Source: JAJRXR01 sp041402005 (lineage in GTDB: Bacteria > Planctomycetota > Phycisphaerae > Phycisphaerales > UBA1924). Taken from it: a DNA stretch of 64,000 nt. Below the pieces are notes generated by a model. It had not been told where the DNA came from and did not search any database. It worked only from the letters and a program-made list of their open reading frames with translations. The translations under genes and the position numbers were made by a program. The stretch is taken from positions 132,344-196,343 of the forward strand of contig JAWKTB010000008.1 of the NCBI GenBank assembly GCA_041402005.1. Direction: 5' to 3'. This document shows, piece after piece, positions 45,783 to 53,867 of this stretch. The first letter of the stretch is position 1, and the number at the start of each line of letters is the position of its first letter.

Positions 45783-46244
45783 ATGTCCGAACCGGAGCAG
45801 CCCAAGATTATCGTGGATGACGACTGGAAGTCGGCGGCGCGGGCGGAGAAGGAGAAGCTGGCCTCTCAGGAGGCCTCCAAGAAGGGTGAGGGCGCCCCAG
45901 CGGGTGGCGCGGGGCTGCCCGACAAGATCGCCTTCGACGACCTGCTCCGACTCATGGCGACCCAGGCCCTGATGTACATGGGCGCCTTCCCCGATCCCCA
46001 GACCGGCAAGGCGATGATCGCCATGGACCTGGCCAAGGTGCACATCGACATGCTCGGCGTCCTCGAGGACAAGACCAAGGGCAACCTCTCCGACGAGGAG
46101 TCCAAGTCCCTCAAGGGCATCCTCCACGAGCTGCGCCTGCAGTACGTGGAGATCACCAAGGCGCTGGCCCAGGCCGCCGCCGAGGGTCGCCTCGGCCCCG
46201 AATACGCCCAGGGAGTCCCGCCCGCGCCCCCAGAGGGCGCCTGA
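45783..46244 (+). CDS. DUF1844 family protein
   Basis: 153 residues, cytoplasmic. The N-terminal motif PKIIVDDDWKSAARAEKEKL and the helical core FDDLLRLMATQALMYMGAFP...VHIDMLGVLEDKTKGNLSDEE (key piece HIDMLGVLEDKTKGNLS) define DUF1844, a small family of unknown function common in planctomycetes and delta-type bacteria. A perfect AGGAGG site precedes the ATG. It precedes sdhC on the same strand, 74 bp away with its own -10, so co-regulation is uncertain. Confidence 0.9.
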   Translation: MSEPEQPKIIVDDDWKSAARAEKEKLASQEASKKGEGAPAGGAGLPDKIAFDDLLRLMATQALMYMGAFPDPQTGKAMIAMDLAKVHIDMLGVLEDKTKGNLSDEESKSLKGILHELRLQYVEITKALAQAAAEGRLGPEYAQGVPPAPPEGA

Positions 46245-46287
46245 CCTGCATGTCCCCGCTTCGCACGCGGCGATCGTCCACTTCTCC

Positions 46288-46293
46288 TAGAAT
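46288..46293 (+). promoter_or_regulatory. Candidate sdh promoter -10 TAGAAT
   Basis: TAGAAT lies 25 nt before the sdhC GTG; AAGGAG (46306-46311) at 7 nt spacing is the ribosome site. Confidence 0.5.
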
Positions 46294-46318
46294 CGGGTTT
46301 CGTTCAAGGAGCTGACCG

Positions 46319-47173
46319 GTGCCCGAAAACGCCGGCTTGCTGCATCGTCATCACCTGCTGCTCAGGCGCCTGCACTCGCTGACCGGCATCCTGCCGATCG
46401 GTGTGTTCCTGATCTTCCACCTGACGACCAACTCGTCGGTGCTCTGGGGGGTCGCCAACGGGCGCGCCGAGGGTGAGGGCCTCGCCAGGGGTGTCGAAAC
46501 CTTCCAGCACGAGGTCGCGTGGATCAACAACCTGCCCGCGATCTTCCTGATCGAGCTCACGCTGTGGCTCTCGATCGCGTTCCATGCGGGGCTGGGCTTG
46601 GTCTACGCGCTCTCCGGAAAGCCCAACGTCCGTCTGTACCCGTACCGTGACAACTGGCGGTACACGCTGCAGCGCTGGACGGGGTACGTCGGCGTCGTGT
46701 TCATCTTCTACCACGTCGCGACGCTGCGCTGGGGGTGGACGATCCTCGTGCCGGGCGGCGCCGAGTGGAGCGACCACTTCGCCGCCTCGACCCTCGCCGA
46801 CGCGCTGCGGGGCTCGACCTCCGCCATCACGACCGCGGGCCTGCTCGTCTCGATTCTGTATTTCGTCGGCGTGACCTGCCTGGTCTTCCACTTCGCCAAC
46901 GGCCTGTGGACCGCGGCGATCACGTGGGGCCTGACCGTCTCGCAGGGCGCCCAGAAGCGGTGGGGCGTCGTCTGCGCCGCGATCGGCGCGGGCCTCATGC
47001 TCGCCGGGTGGTCGCTCTCATCGGCTTCCTCGTCTCCGACCGCGATGGCTGCCGGGGGATCGAGGAGCGCCTCCTGGATCGAGAACGTCGGCGAGGACCG
47101 CGCCCGCGAGATCATCCTCGAGCACGAGCCTCAACGCGAACAGACCGAGCAGGCCATGACCCAAGAGCCCTGA
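46319..47173 (+). CDS. sdhC: Succinate dehydrogenase cytochrome b558 subunit
   Basis: 284 residues, GTG start with AAGGAG at 7 nt. Five membrane helices carry candidate heme ligands His34, His89, His132 and His191, the di-heme B-type pattern of Bacillus/Wolinella enzymes. It anchors SdhA and SdhB and passes electrons to or from quinone. A soluble C-terminal tail of about 45 residues (GEDRAREIILEHEP) is unusual. First gene of sdhCAB; no sdhD exists, as expected for this class. Confidence 0.93.
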   Translation: MPENAGLLHRHHLLLRRLHSLTGILPIGVFLIFHLTTNSSVLWGVANGRAEGEGLARGVETFQHEVAWINNLPAIFLIELTLWLSIAFHAGLGLVYALSGKPNVRLYPYRDNWRYTLQRWTGYVGVVFIFYHVATLRWGWTILVPGGAEWSDHFAASTLADALRGSTSAITTAGLLVSILYFVGVTCLVFHFANGLWTAAITWGLTVSQGAQKRWGVVCAAIGAGLMLAGWSLSSASSSPTAMAAGGSRSASWIENVGEDRAREIILEHEPQREQTEQAMTQEP

Positions 47174-47186
47174 GCCGGACAACAGC

Positions 47187-49172
47187 ATGACGCAAGAGCG
47201 AGTCATCGTGGTGGGGGGCGGCCTGGCGGGCCTGGCGGCGAGCGTCCGCATCGCCGAGGCCGGCGTCCCCGTGGACCTCTTCTCCATGGTCCCTGTCAAG
47301 CGGTCGCACTCCGTGTGCGCCCAGGGCGGGATCAACGCCTGCAACGAGGTCGCCCGCCAGCAGGGGTACTCCGAGTACCAGCACTTCGACGAAACCATCT
47401 ACGGCGGGGACTACCTCGCCGACCAGCATCCCGTCCTGGAGATGGCCAACTGGGCGCCCCGGATCATCGACCTGCTCGACCGGATGGGCGTGCCCTTCAA
47501 CCGGACCAGCGAGTCGAACCGCGACCTGCGCCTCTTCGGCGGCAGCCTCTTCAAGCGCACGCACTTCGCCGGCGCGACGACGGGCCAGCAACTCCTCTAC
47601 GCGCTCGACGAGCAGACGCGGCGTTACGAGGCCGAGGGCAAGGTCACCAAGTACGAGTTCTGGGAGTTCCTCTGGCCCGTGCTGGAAGGCCAGGGCGAGG
47701 ATCGGCGCTGCGTCGGCATCGTCGCCCAGGACATGCGGACGATGCAGATCCGCGCCTTCCGCGCCGGCGCGGTCGTGATGGCGACCGGTGGGTGCGGCCT
47801 CGTCTTCGGCAAGTCCACCAACTCCGTCATCTGCACCGGCGGCGCCGCCTCCCGCTGCTACCAGGCCGGCGCCTGGTACGCCAACGCCGAGATGATCCAG
47901 GTCCACCCGACCGCGATCCCGGGCGCCGACAAGCACAGGCTCATGAGTGAGTCCGCCCTCGGCGAGGGCGGGCGCGTTTGGGTTCCGCGCACGCGGGGCG
48001 ACACCCGCAGGCCCACCGACATCCCGGAGCCCGAGCGCCTGTACTTCCTCGAGGAGAAGTACCCGGCCTACGGCAACCTCGTCCCCCGCGACATCGCCAG
48101 CCGCGAGATCTTCGACATCTGCGTCAACCAGCAGATGGGCGTCGCCGGCCAGAACCAGGTCTACCTCGACCTGACCCACAAGGACCCCGAGGAGCTCGAC
48201 CGCAAGCTCGGCGGCATCATCGAGATCTACGAGAAGTTCGTCGGCGAGGACCCTCGCAAGACGCCGATGCGCATCTTTCCCGGTGTCCACTACTCCATGG
48301 GCGGCCTCTGGACGACGTACACCGCCGGCTCGTATGTCCCCGACCACGCCTGGGGCGAGCACAAGCCGGGCGACCCCACGCCGGTGGACACCAAGGTCGG
48401 GCGCGGCCTCAAGCAGGGCGCGCTCGACAACATGATGACCAACATCACCGGGCTGTACGCCTTCGGCGAGGTCAACTTCGCCTACCACGGCGCCACGCGC
48501 CTGGGCGCCAACGCCCTGCTCTCGTGCATCTTCGACGGCCTCTACTGCGGCGTCTCCGTTGTCAACTACGTCCAGCAGGGGGCGCCTAAGCGCGAACCCA
48601 CCGCCGGCCTCGACCAGGGTGTCTTCGACCGCGTCGTCAAGCAGGAACAGGCCAAGGTCGACCGCCTCGTCAAGACCGCGGGCGACAACCCCGACCCGAC
48701 CGACGTCGCGCACAACCCGTACGCGATCGCGAAGGAGCTGGGCGAGGAGATGACGGCGGCCTGCACCGTCGTCAAGACCGGGCCAAGGCTAGAGAAGTGC
48801 CTCGTCAAGCTTGCCGAGCTTCGAGAGCGCTACGCCGATGTGCGCCTGGCCGACGCCGCATTGTGGACGAACCAGTCGCTCAGCTTCGCCCGGGCGGTGG
48901 GGGACATGCTGACGCTCGCCGAGGTGATCGCCCAGGGCAGCCTCGCGCGGCGCGAGTCCCGCGGCTCGCACTACCGGACCGACTACCCCGACCGCGACGA
49001 CGACAACTTCATGAAGACCACCGTCGCCAGCTACAACCCCGACGCGACGCACACCCTCGAGTTCCGCGAGGTCCGGGCCGACCTGGTGCGTCCGCGGGCC
49101 CGGACATACGGCAAGAAGGCCGGCGACAAGAAAGCCCCCAAGACCGCTCGCGAGCCCGCCCGATCGACATAG
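47187..49172 (+). CDS. sdhA: Succinate dehydrogenase flavoprotein subunit
   Basis: 661 residues. FAD-binding GGGLAGLAASVRIAEAG, the covalent-FAD His in KRSHSVCAQGGINAC, the active-site region RIFPGVHYSMGGLW and ATRLGANALLSCIFDGL are intact. It oxidises succinate to fumarate (or the reverse). It starts 13 bp after sdhC with no evident ribosome site. A hairpin repeat directly follows its stop, before sdhB. Confidence 0.96.
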   Translation: MTQERVIVVGGGLAGLAASVRIAEAGVPVDLFSMVPVKRSHSVCAQGGINACNEVARQQGYSEYQHFDETIYGGDYLADQHPVLEMANWAPRIIDLLDRMGVPFNRTSESNRDLRLFGGSLFKRTHFAGATTGQQLLYALDEQTRRYEAEGKVTKYEFWEFLWPVLEGQGEDRRCVGIVAQDMRTMQIRAFRAGAVVMATGGCGLVFGKSTNSVICTGGAASRCYQAGAWYANAEMIQVHPTAIPGADKHRLMSESALGEGGRVWVPRTRGDTRRPTDIPEPERLYFLEEKYPAYGNLVPRDIASREIFDICVNQQMGVAGQNQVYLDLTHKDPEELDRKLGGIIEIYEKFVGEDPRKTPMRIFPGVHYSMGGLWTTYTAGSYVPDHAWGEHKPGDPTPVDTKVGRGLKQGALDNMMTNITGLYAFGEVNFAYHGATRLGANALLSCIFDGLYCGVSVVNYVQQGAPKREPTAGLDQGVFDRVVKQEQAKVDRLVKTAGDNPDPTDVAHNPYAIAKELGEEMTAACTVVKTGPRLEKCLVKLAELRERYADVRLADAALWTNQSLSFARAVGDMLTLAEVIAQGSLARRESRGSHYRTDYPDRDDDNFMKTTVASYNPDATHTLEFREVRADLVRPRARTYGKKAGDKKAPKTAREPARST

Positions 49173-49177
49173 TTTCT

Positions 49178-49220
49178 TCCTCCCTCTCCCCCCTGGGGAG
49201 AGGGCCGGGGTGAGGGGCTC
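49178..49220 (+). repeat. Dispersed hairpin repeat, copy 2 (inside sdh operon)
   Basis: Same element as at 8745 over 43 bp, with stem CCCTCTCCCC / GGGGAGAGGG. It sits 5 bases after the sdhA stop and 56 bases before sdhB, so it is transcribed within the operon and could tune the sdhA:sdhB ratio or mRNA ends. Confidence 0.85.
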
Positions 49221-49276
49221 TGTCTCCTCCCCTTCTCCCCATCCCTACGACCTCGAACACGACGAAGGACCACCCG

Positions 49277-50128
49277 ATGCCCACAAGCTCTTACGCGTAC
49301 GAGTCCACGGCCGCCTGGCGACGCGCCAACCGCGAGCGGGCCGTCCCGGGTCGGACGATCACGCTCAAGGTCAAGCGCTGCGAGGGCCCGGGCAAGCCCA
49401 CCCGCTGGGAGTCGTTCAAGGTCCCCGTCGAGCCCGGCATGAACGTCATCGCGGCCCTCAAGCACGTCGCCGCCAATCCCGTCACCGCCGACGGCCGCAA
49501 GACCACGCCCGTCGTGTACGACGCCAACTGCCTCGAAGAGGTCTGCGGCGCCTGCACCATGGTCATCAACGGCAAGGTCCGCCAGTCCTGCTCCTGCCTC
49601 GTCGACGAGTACGCCCCCCTCGAGGGCGACACGATCACCCTCGAGCCGATGAGCAAGTTCCCCGTCGTCCGCGACCTCTGGGTCGACCGCTCACGCCTCT
49701 TCCACGCTCTGACGCGCGTCAAGGCCTGGGTCCCGATCGACGGCACGTACGACCTCGGCGCCGGCCCCAAGGAGGACCCCGCCTCCCAGCAGGAGCGTTA
49801 CGCCTTGTCGGAGTGCATGTCGTGCGGGTGCTGCCTCGAGGCCTGCCCCCAATACAAGCACGAGGACGACGAGTCCAAGTGGGACACCGCCTTCGTCGGC
49901 GCCCACGCCATCTCCCAGGCCCGCCTCTTCAACGAGCACGAGACCGGCAAGGAACTCAAGCCCGACCGCCTCGACGAACTCATGTCCCCCGGCGGCGTCA
50001 CCGACTGCGGCAACGCCCAGAACTGCGTCAAGGCCTGCCCCAAGGGCATCCCCCTCACCGAATCCATCGCCTCGATCGGGCGCCAGGTCACGCTCCGATC
50101 CTTCACCCGCTTCTTTCGGGGCAAGTGA
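49277..50128 (+). CDS. sdhB: Succinate dehydrogenase iron-sulfur subunit
   Basis: 283 residues. [2Fe-2S] ligands Cys85/90/93/105 (NCLEEVCGACTM, SCSCLVDEY) lie in the N-terminal ferredoxin domain. The C-terminal domain has C180xxC183xxC186xxxC190P and Cys244/250/254 (NCVKACPKG) for the [4Fe-4S] and [3Fe-4S] clusters. It transfers electrons from SdhA to SdhC. AAGGA at 7 nt precedes the ATG. An N-terminal extension of about 25 residues precedes the first strand. Confidence 0.95.
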   Translation: MPTSSYAYESTAAWRRANRERAVPGRTITLKVKRCEGPGKPTRWESFKVPVEPGMNVIAALKHVAANPVTADGRKTTPVVYDANCLEEVCGACTMVINGKVRQSCSCLVDEYAPLEGDTITLEPMSKFPVVRDLWVDRSRLFHALTRVKAWVPIDGTYDLGAGPKEDPASQQERYALSECMSCGCCLEACPQYKHEDDESKWDTAFVGAHAISQARLFNEHETGKELKPDRLDELMSPGGVTDCGNAQNCVKACPKGIPLTESIASIGRQVTLRSFTRFFRGK

Positions 50129-50147
50129 GTTCGGACGCGGGTCGCCT

Positions 50148-50190
50148 TCCTCCCTCTCCCCTTTGGGGAGAGGGCAGGGTGAGGGGCTCC
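50148..50190 (+). repeat. Dispersed hairpin repeat, copy 3
   Basis: Variant copy of the 8745 element: stem CCCTCTCCCC / GGGGAGAGGG is conserved, the loop is TTT and the tail reads CAGGGTGAGGGGCTCC. It lies 19 bases after the sdhB stop. Confidence 0.85.
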
Positions 50191-50239
50191 GTCTTCTCCT
50201 ACTCCTACCGTCGCGGGGCGTTGAAGCCCGACCTCGCAC

Positions 50240-50539
50240 TCACGCGCTCAGGTCGAGACGCTTCTGCTCCCCATCCCCATCGTGCTTGTGGTACCCGACG
50301 TCGTGCTCCTCGTGGTCCTCGCGGGACTCTTCCTGAGAAGGGTCTTTCGCGCTGCGGACCGCGTCCGCCGCGAGTGCCTCGTCCACGCTCTTCTTGAACT
50401 CGTCGCGGATCGCCTTGCGCCGCGCGTCCGCCTCGTCCGCCTTCTTGTTCTCTTTCGAGACCGATCGCGACTGCTGCGGGGCTCCCGCGATCGAGCTGGC
50501 GGCCACGTTGTTGACGGCGCCGGTCATCGCTCCTGACAT
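50240..50539 (-). CDS. Small charged hypothetical protein
   Basis: 99 residues. An uncharged Ala/Gly/Ser/Asn N-terminus (SGAMTGAVNNVAASSIAGAP) is followed by a strongly charged helix (ENKKADEADARRKAIRDEFK) and an acidic His-containing tail. No signal peptide, membrane helix or known domain. A hairpin lies just upstream of its start. It is probably a real gene because its codon use and free-standing position differ from a shadow frame, but confidence is limited. Function unknown. Confidence 0.5.
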   Translation of the reverse strand: MSGAMTGAVNNVAASSIAGAPQQSRSVSKENKKADEADARRKAIRDEFKKSVDEALAADAVRSAKDPSQEESREDHEEHDVGYHKHDGDGEQKRLDLSA

Positions 50540-50575
50540 CGGCCTCGTACGGGGCCATCCGCCAGATTCAACGAC

Positions 50576-50610
50576 ACATTGTAGTTATCGGCCCGGTGGC
50601 CACTACATGT
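50576..50610. other. Hairpin between fabI and the small acidic-protein gene
   Basis: TGTAGT (50580-50585) pairs with ACTACA (50602-50607), with inner GGCC/GGCC and outer ACA/TGT pairs across a one-base bulge. It lies 16 bases downstream of the fabI stop on the minus strand, so it may terminate fabI or serve as an operator for the next gene. Confidence 0.4.
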
Positions 50611-50625
50611 TGGGTCCGGGCGGGG

Positions 50626-51411
50626 TTACACCCCGATCGTGTTCACGCCGCAATCCACGTAGATTGTCTCGCCCGTCACGCCCTTGGAGAGGGGACTGGC
50701 GAGGTACACCGCGGTCCCGCCGACGTCGTCGCCCTCGACGCCTCGGCGCAGGGGCGCCTTGCGCAGGGCCATCTCGTCCATGGTGTCCGTGCCCCCGACC
50801 GCCGAGGCCGCCAGCGTCCGCAGGTACCCCCCCGAGATGATGTTGACGCGGATGTTGTCCCCGCCAAGCTCGGCGGCCAGGTACCGGGCGGTGCACTCGA
50901 GGGCGGCCTTGGCGACGCCCATCACGTTGTACCCCGGCACGACCTTCTCCCCGCCGTAGTAGCTCATCGCCATGATCGACCCCCCGCCCGAGGCCCGCAT
51001 CTGCTCGCGCCCGAGCTGGGCCATGGACAGCAGGGTGTACGCCGAGATGTCGATCGCCTGGAGGTACGCCTGGCGGGGCGTCTCGATGAACTTGCCGGCG
51101 GCTAGCCACTCCCGCTCCGCGAACGCGATCGAGTGCACGATGAAGTCCAGCCGCTCGTGCTTGGAGGCGTACGCCTCGAAGAGCGACTTGAGGTCCGCGT
51201 CCGAGCCGGCGTCGAAGGGATGGAGCCAGGGGTTGGCGACGCCCAGCTTCTCGACGGCCTTGGAGGTCCGGCGCTCGTTCTTCTCGCCCGGCAGGTGGGC
51301 GAAGGCGCAGGTGGCGCCCTGCTCGGTCAGGCCCTTGGCGATGTGCCAGGCGTACGAGCGGTCGTTGGCGATCCCCGTGACCAGGCCGATCTTTCCGTCG
51401 AGCAGTCCCAT
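50626..51411 (-). CDS. fabI: Enoyl-[acyl-carrier-protein] reductase (NADH)
   Basis: 261 residues, short-chain dehydrogenase fold. It reduces the trans-2-enoyl-ACP double bond in fatty acid elongation. Motifs: nucleotide-binding LVTGIANDRSYAWHIAKGL (FabI-type with ND...S.AW), HSIAFAER, SYYGGEKVVPGYNVMGVAK (catalytic Tyr-x6-Lys within GYNVMGVAK) and NIISGGYLRTLAAS. It starts at 51411, 109 bp from the divergent nadC start; TAGGGT at 51503-51508 may be its distant -10. Confidence 0.95.
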   Translation of the reverse strand: MGLLDGKIGLVTGIANDRSYAWHIAKGLTEQGATCAFAHLPGEKNERRTSKAVEKLGVANPWLHPFDAGSDADLKSLFEAYASKHERLDFIVHSIAFAEREWLAAGKFIETPRQAYLQAIDISAYTLLSMAQLGREQMRASGGGSIMAMSYYGGEKVVPGYNVMGVAKAALECTARYLAAELGGDNIRVNIISGGYLRTLAASAVGGTDTMDEMALRKAPLRRGVEGDDVGGTAVYLASPLSKGVTGETIYVDCGVNTIGV

Positions 51412-51507
51412 GCGGGCGTCCTCCAGTGTCTCTCGGGGGGGGAGGGCTTCCAGCGCTCCCGTGATGACCAATGGGGCCTCGATCAGCCCCGCGAGCAGGC
51501 AAAACCC

Positions 51508-51513
51508 TAGCAT
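51508..51513 (+). promoter_or_regulatory. -10 element TAGCAT, leaderless type
   Basis: TAGCAT, six bases (CCCCGG), then the nadC ATG at 51520. Confidence 0.6.
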
Positions 51514-51519
51514 CCCCGG

Positions 51520-52497
51520 ATGCCTCAGCATGCCGCCGACATCTCGGATCTGTCCCCAGCCGCGTTCTACGAGCGGCTCGCCTCCACGGGCCTCGTCCGC
51601 CGCCTGCTCGAGCTCGCCCGCGACGAGGACCTCGGGCCGGGACGCGTCGACATCACCGCCGCGGTCATGCTCGATCCGGGCGCGAGGACCACCGCCAGGC
51701 TCGTGGCGCGAGAACCGGGTGTCCTCGCCGGGCTGGCGCTCCTCGACGAACTGCTCGACGCGTTCGGCGTCTCTGGCGAGATCGACGCGACGCCCCACGC
51801 CGCCGACGCGGACCCGATCGCATCGGGCGACAGCCTGCTGACCCTCCAGGGCTCATCCCGCGCGATCGTGACGATCGAGCGCACGCTCCTGAACCTCGTC
51901 GGTCGCCTCTCGGGCGTCGCGAGCCGGACCGCCGAGTTCGCCTCCAGGATCCCGCCAGGCTCGCGGGCGAAGCTGTGCGACACGCGCAAGACCACGCCCG
52001 GTCTGCGCGTGCTGGAGAAGTACGCCGTCCGGTGTGGTGGCGGCTCCACCCACCGTTTGGGGCTGCATGACGCGGTCCTCGTCAAGGACAATCACGTCGC
52101 CGCGATCCCCCTTGACGAGCTCGCCAAGCGCCTCACCGACGCGGCCCGTCGCGCCTGGGAGCTGCGCATCGACATGGGCGACGCCGACCCCGCCCCGCCC
52201 GCGTTCGTCGAGGTCGAGGTGGACTCGCCGGCCCAGCTCGAGCGTGTCCTCTCCATCGAGGAGGGCCTGATCGACTTCGTCCTGCTCGACAACTTCACGA
52301 CCGAGCAGATGCGGGCCGCGGTCGCCCTCCGCGACCGACTGCGCTCGAGCGTCCAGCTCGAAGCGTCGGGAGGCGTCACCCTCGACAGCGTTGCCGACGT
52401 TGCGGCGACGGGCGTCGATCGGATCTCGGTGGGCTCGCTCACGCATCACGCCGTCAGCCTGGACGTGGGCCTCGACATCGAACCCGCCGGCGCATGA
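51520..52497 (+). CDS. nadC: Nicotinate-nucleotide pyrophosphorylase (carboxylating)
   Basis: 325 residues. It converts quinolinate plus PRPP to nicotinate mononucleotide in NAD synthesis. Motifs: DEDLGPGRVDITA, LCDTRKTTPGLRVLEKYAV, RCGGGSTHRLGLHDAVLVKDNH (given in part as HRLGLHDAVLVKDNH), VEVEVDS, DFVLLDNF and LEASGGVTLDSV. nadA and nadB are not adjacent. Its stop overlaps birA (ATGA). The start lies 6 nt after TAGCAT. Confidence 0.96.
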   Translation: MPQHAADISDLSPAAFYERLASTGLVRRLLELARDEDLGPGRVDITAAVMLDPGARTTARLVAREPGVLAGLALLDELLDAFGVSGEIDATPHAADADPIASGDSLLTLQGSSRAIVTIERTLLNLVGRLSGVASRTAEFASRIPPGSRAKLCDTRKTTPGLRVLEKYAVRCGGGSTHRLGLHDAVLVKDNHVAAIPLDELAKRLTDAARRAWELRIDMGDADPAPPAFVEVEVDSPAQLERVLSIEEGLIDFVLLDNFTTEQMRAAVALRDRLRSSVQLEASGGVTLDSVADVAATGVDRISVGSLTHHAVSLDVGLDIEPAGA

Positions 52498-53288
52498 GCG
52501 TCCCAGCGCCCAGCAAGGATCTGTCGTCGTGGGCCGACGCGCTGGAGGCCACGATCGCGTCGTCTCCAGCGGCACGCATGATCGACCGTGTCGCGGTCGT
52601 CCGCGAGACCGCCTCGACCCAGGACGCCGCCAGGTCCATGGGCGGCGGGCGCCCGGGCCTGCTGCTCGTCGCGGGGCGCCAGACCGCCGGGCGCGGGCGT
52701 CTTGGGCGGGTCTGGGCCGACGCACACGATCACTCCCTCGCGATGACGTTCGTCCTGGACGCGGCTCGCCACGACGCGGGCCAGGTGGCGCTCGCCTCAG
52801 GCCTCGCTGCCTGCCTCGCCGCCGAGCAGGCCGGCGCCCGGGACGCCGCCCTCAAATGGCCCAACGACGTCGTCGATCGCTCGACCGGTCGCAAGCTCGC
52901 CGGCGTCCTCGTCGAGGTCGCAGACGACCTGCTCCTCGTCGGCGTCGGCATGAACGTCTCGCACACCGCCACCGACTGGCCCGAGCCCCTCCGTGAGCGA
53001 GCCGTCTCCCTCGCCCAGCTCGGCGCCAATGTCACCCGTCTCGACGCCGCCCGCCTCGTGCTCCGATCGTTCGAGACGGCCCTCGCCCTGCCGCTGGGCC
53101 GGCTCGCCGACGAATGGCGCCGGCGTGACACCCTGGTCGGCGCCAGCCATCGATTTCGTCACGACGGGCGCGAGTACGTCGGCCTCGTCGAGTCCATCGA
53201 GCCGACGAGCCACATCATCGTGCGCACGGGCGATGGTGAAGCGGTCCGCCTGCCCGCCGCGACGACGTCGCTCGTCCTTGCCGATTAG
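52494..53288 (+). CDS. birA: Biotin-[acetyl-CoA-carboxylase] ligase, catalytic form
   Basis: 264 residues. The biotinyl-AMP loop GRQTAGRGRLGRVW and ALKWPNDVVDRSTGRKLAGVLVE (core KWPNDVV) mark the ligase; a C-terminal SH3-like domain (FRHDGREYVGLVES) follows. No N-terminal helix-turn-helix is present, so it is a monofunctional ligase, not the bio repressor. It charges biotin onto acetyl-CoA carboxylase, fitting the neighbouring fabI. Coupled to nadC. Confidence 0.92.
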   Translation: MSVPAPSKDLSSWADALEATIASSPAARMIDRVAVVRETASTQDAARSMGGGRPGLLLVAGRQTAGRGRLGRVWADAHDHSLAMTFVLDAARHDAGQVALASGLAACLAAEQAGARDAALKWPNDVVDRSTGRKLAGVLVEVADDLLLVGVGMNVSHTATDWPEPLRERAVSLAQLGANVTRLDAARLVLRSFETALALPLGRLADEWRRRDTLVGASHRFRHDGREYVGLVESIEPTSHIIVRTGDGEAVRLPAATTSLVLAD

Positions 53289-53707
53289 AGCAAGCGTGCG
53301 ATCTTCCGCCCCAGCTCCGCGCCCTGCTCGGCGTCCAGCTTCCCGGGCGTCCACGTCTTGCGCAGCCCGCCCGCCTCCCGGTCGGGGTAGCACGGGATGA
53401 CGTGGAAGTGGACGTGGTCCACCTCCTGGCCCGCCTCGCGTCCATTGTTCTGCAGCACGTTCATCGCCTTGGCGCCGGTGACCTTCTTGATCGCCCGCGT
53501 GACGCGGGGCAGCACGCGTCCGACCGCGGCGGAGGCGTCGTCGCTCAGCTGGTCGATCGTCGCCGACGGCTCCTTGGGGATCACCAGGGCGTGCCCCTCG
53601 GAGAGCGGGTTGATGTCGAGGATGACGACGACCTGGTTGTCCTCGTAGAGCTTGTGCGCCGGGATCTCGCCACGGATGATCTTGCTGAAGATGCTGTCCT
53701 CACTCAT
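53285..53707 (-). CDS. HIT-family nucleotide hydrolase
   Basis: 140 residues. The histidine triad HVHFHVIPC, the N-terminal SIFSKIIRGEIPAHKLYED and HALVIPKEPSA are typical of Hint-type HIT proteins, which hydrolyse AMP conjugates. It converges on birA with a 4-bp overlap. The ATG lies 6 nt after TATCAT. Confidence 0.95.
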   Translation of the reverse strand: MSEDSIFSKIIRGEIPAHKLYEDNQVVVILDINPLSEGHALVIPKEPSATIDQLSDDASAAVGRVLPRVTRAIKKVTGAKAMNVLQNNGREAGQEVDHVHFHVIPCYPDREAGGLRKTWTPGKLDAEQGAELGRKIARLL

Positions 53708-53713
53708 GCAGGG

Positions 53714-53719
53714 ATGATA
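53714..53719 (-). promoter_or_regulatory. -10 element TATCAT, leaderless type
   Basis: Minus-strand TATCAT, six bases (CCCTGC), then the HIT gene ATG at 53707. Confidence 0.55.
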
Positions 53720-53734
53720 CCGGAGGCAGGGCGC

Positions 53735-53842
53735 TCAACGCGGAGATCGCGGAGAGCCGCGGAGAGAAGTCATCGGGACAACATCCTGGCTCATCCACAC
53801 CGTATCCCCAGCTCCGCGTCCCTCCGCGTCCCTCCGCGTTGA
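53735..53842. repeat. Long imperfect inverted repeat built of CGCGGAG phrases
   Basis: Left arm 53735-53764 has three CGCGGAG units after TCAA; right arm 53812-53842 has three CTCCGCG units ending GTTGA. The arms are complementary with small irregularities and enclose about 47 bases. It lies between the divergent HIT and mutL genes. A similar construction is at 57835. Confidence 0.75.
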
Positions 53843-53855
53843 TGCACGCCGAACG

Positions 53856-53861
53856 TACAAT
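53856..53861 (+). promoter_or_regulatory. -10 element TACAAT, leaderless type
   Basis: TACAAT, six bases (CCCCCG), then the mutL ATG at 53868. Confidence 0.6.
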
Positions 53862-53867
53862 CCCCCG

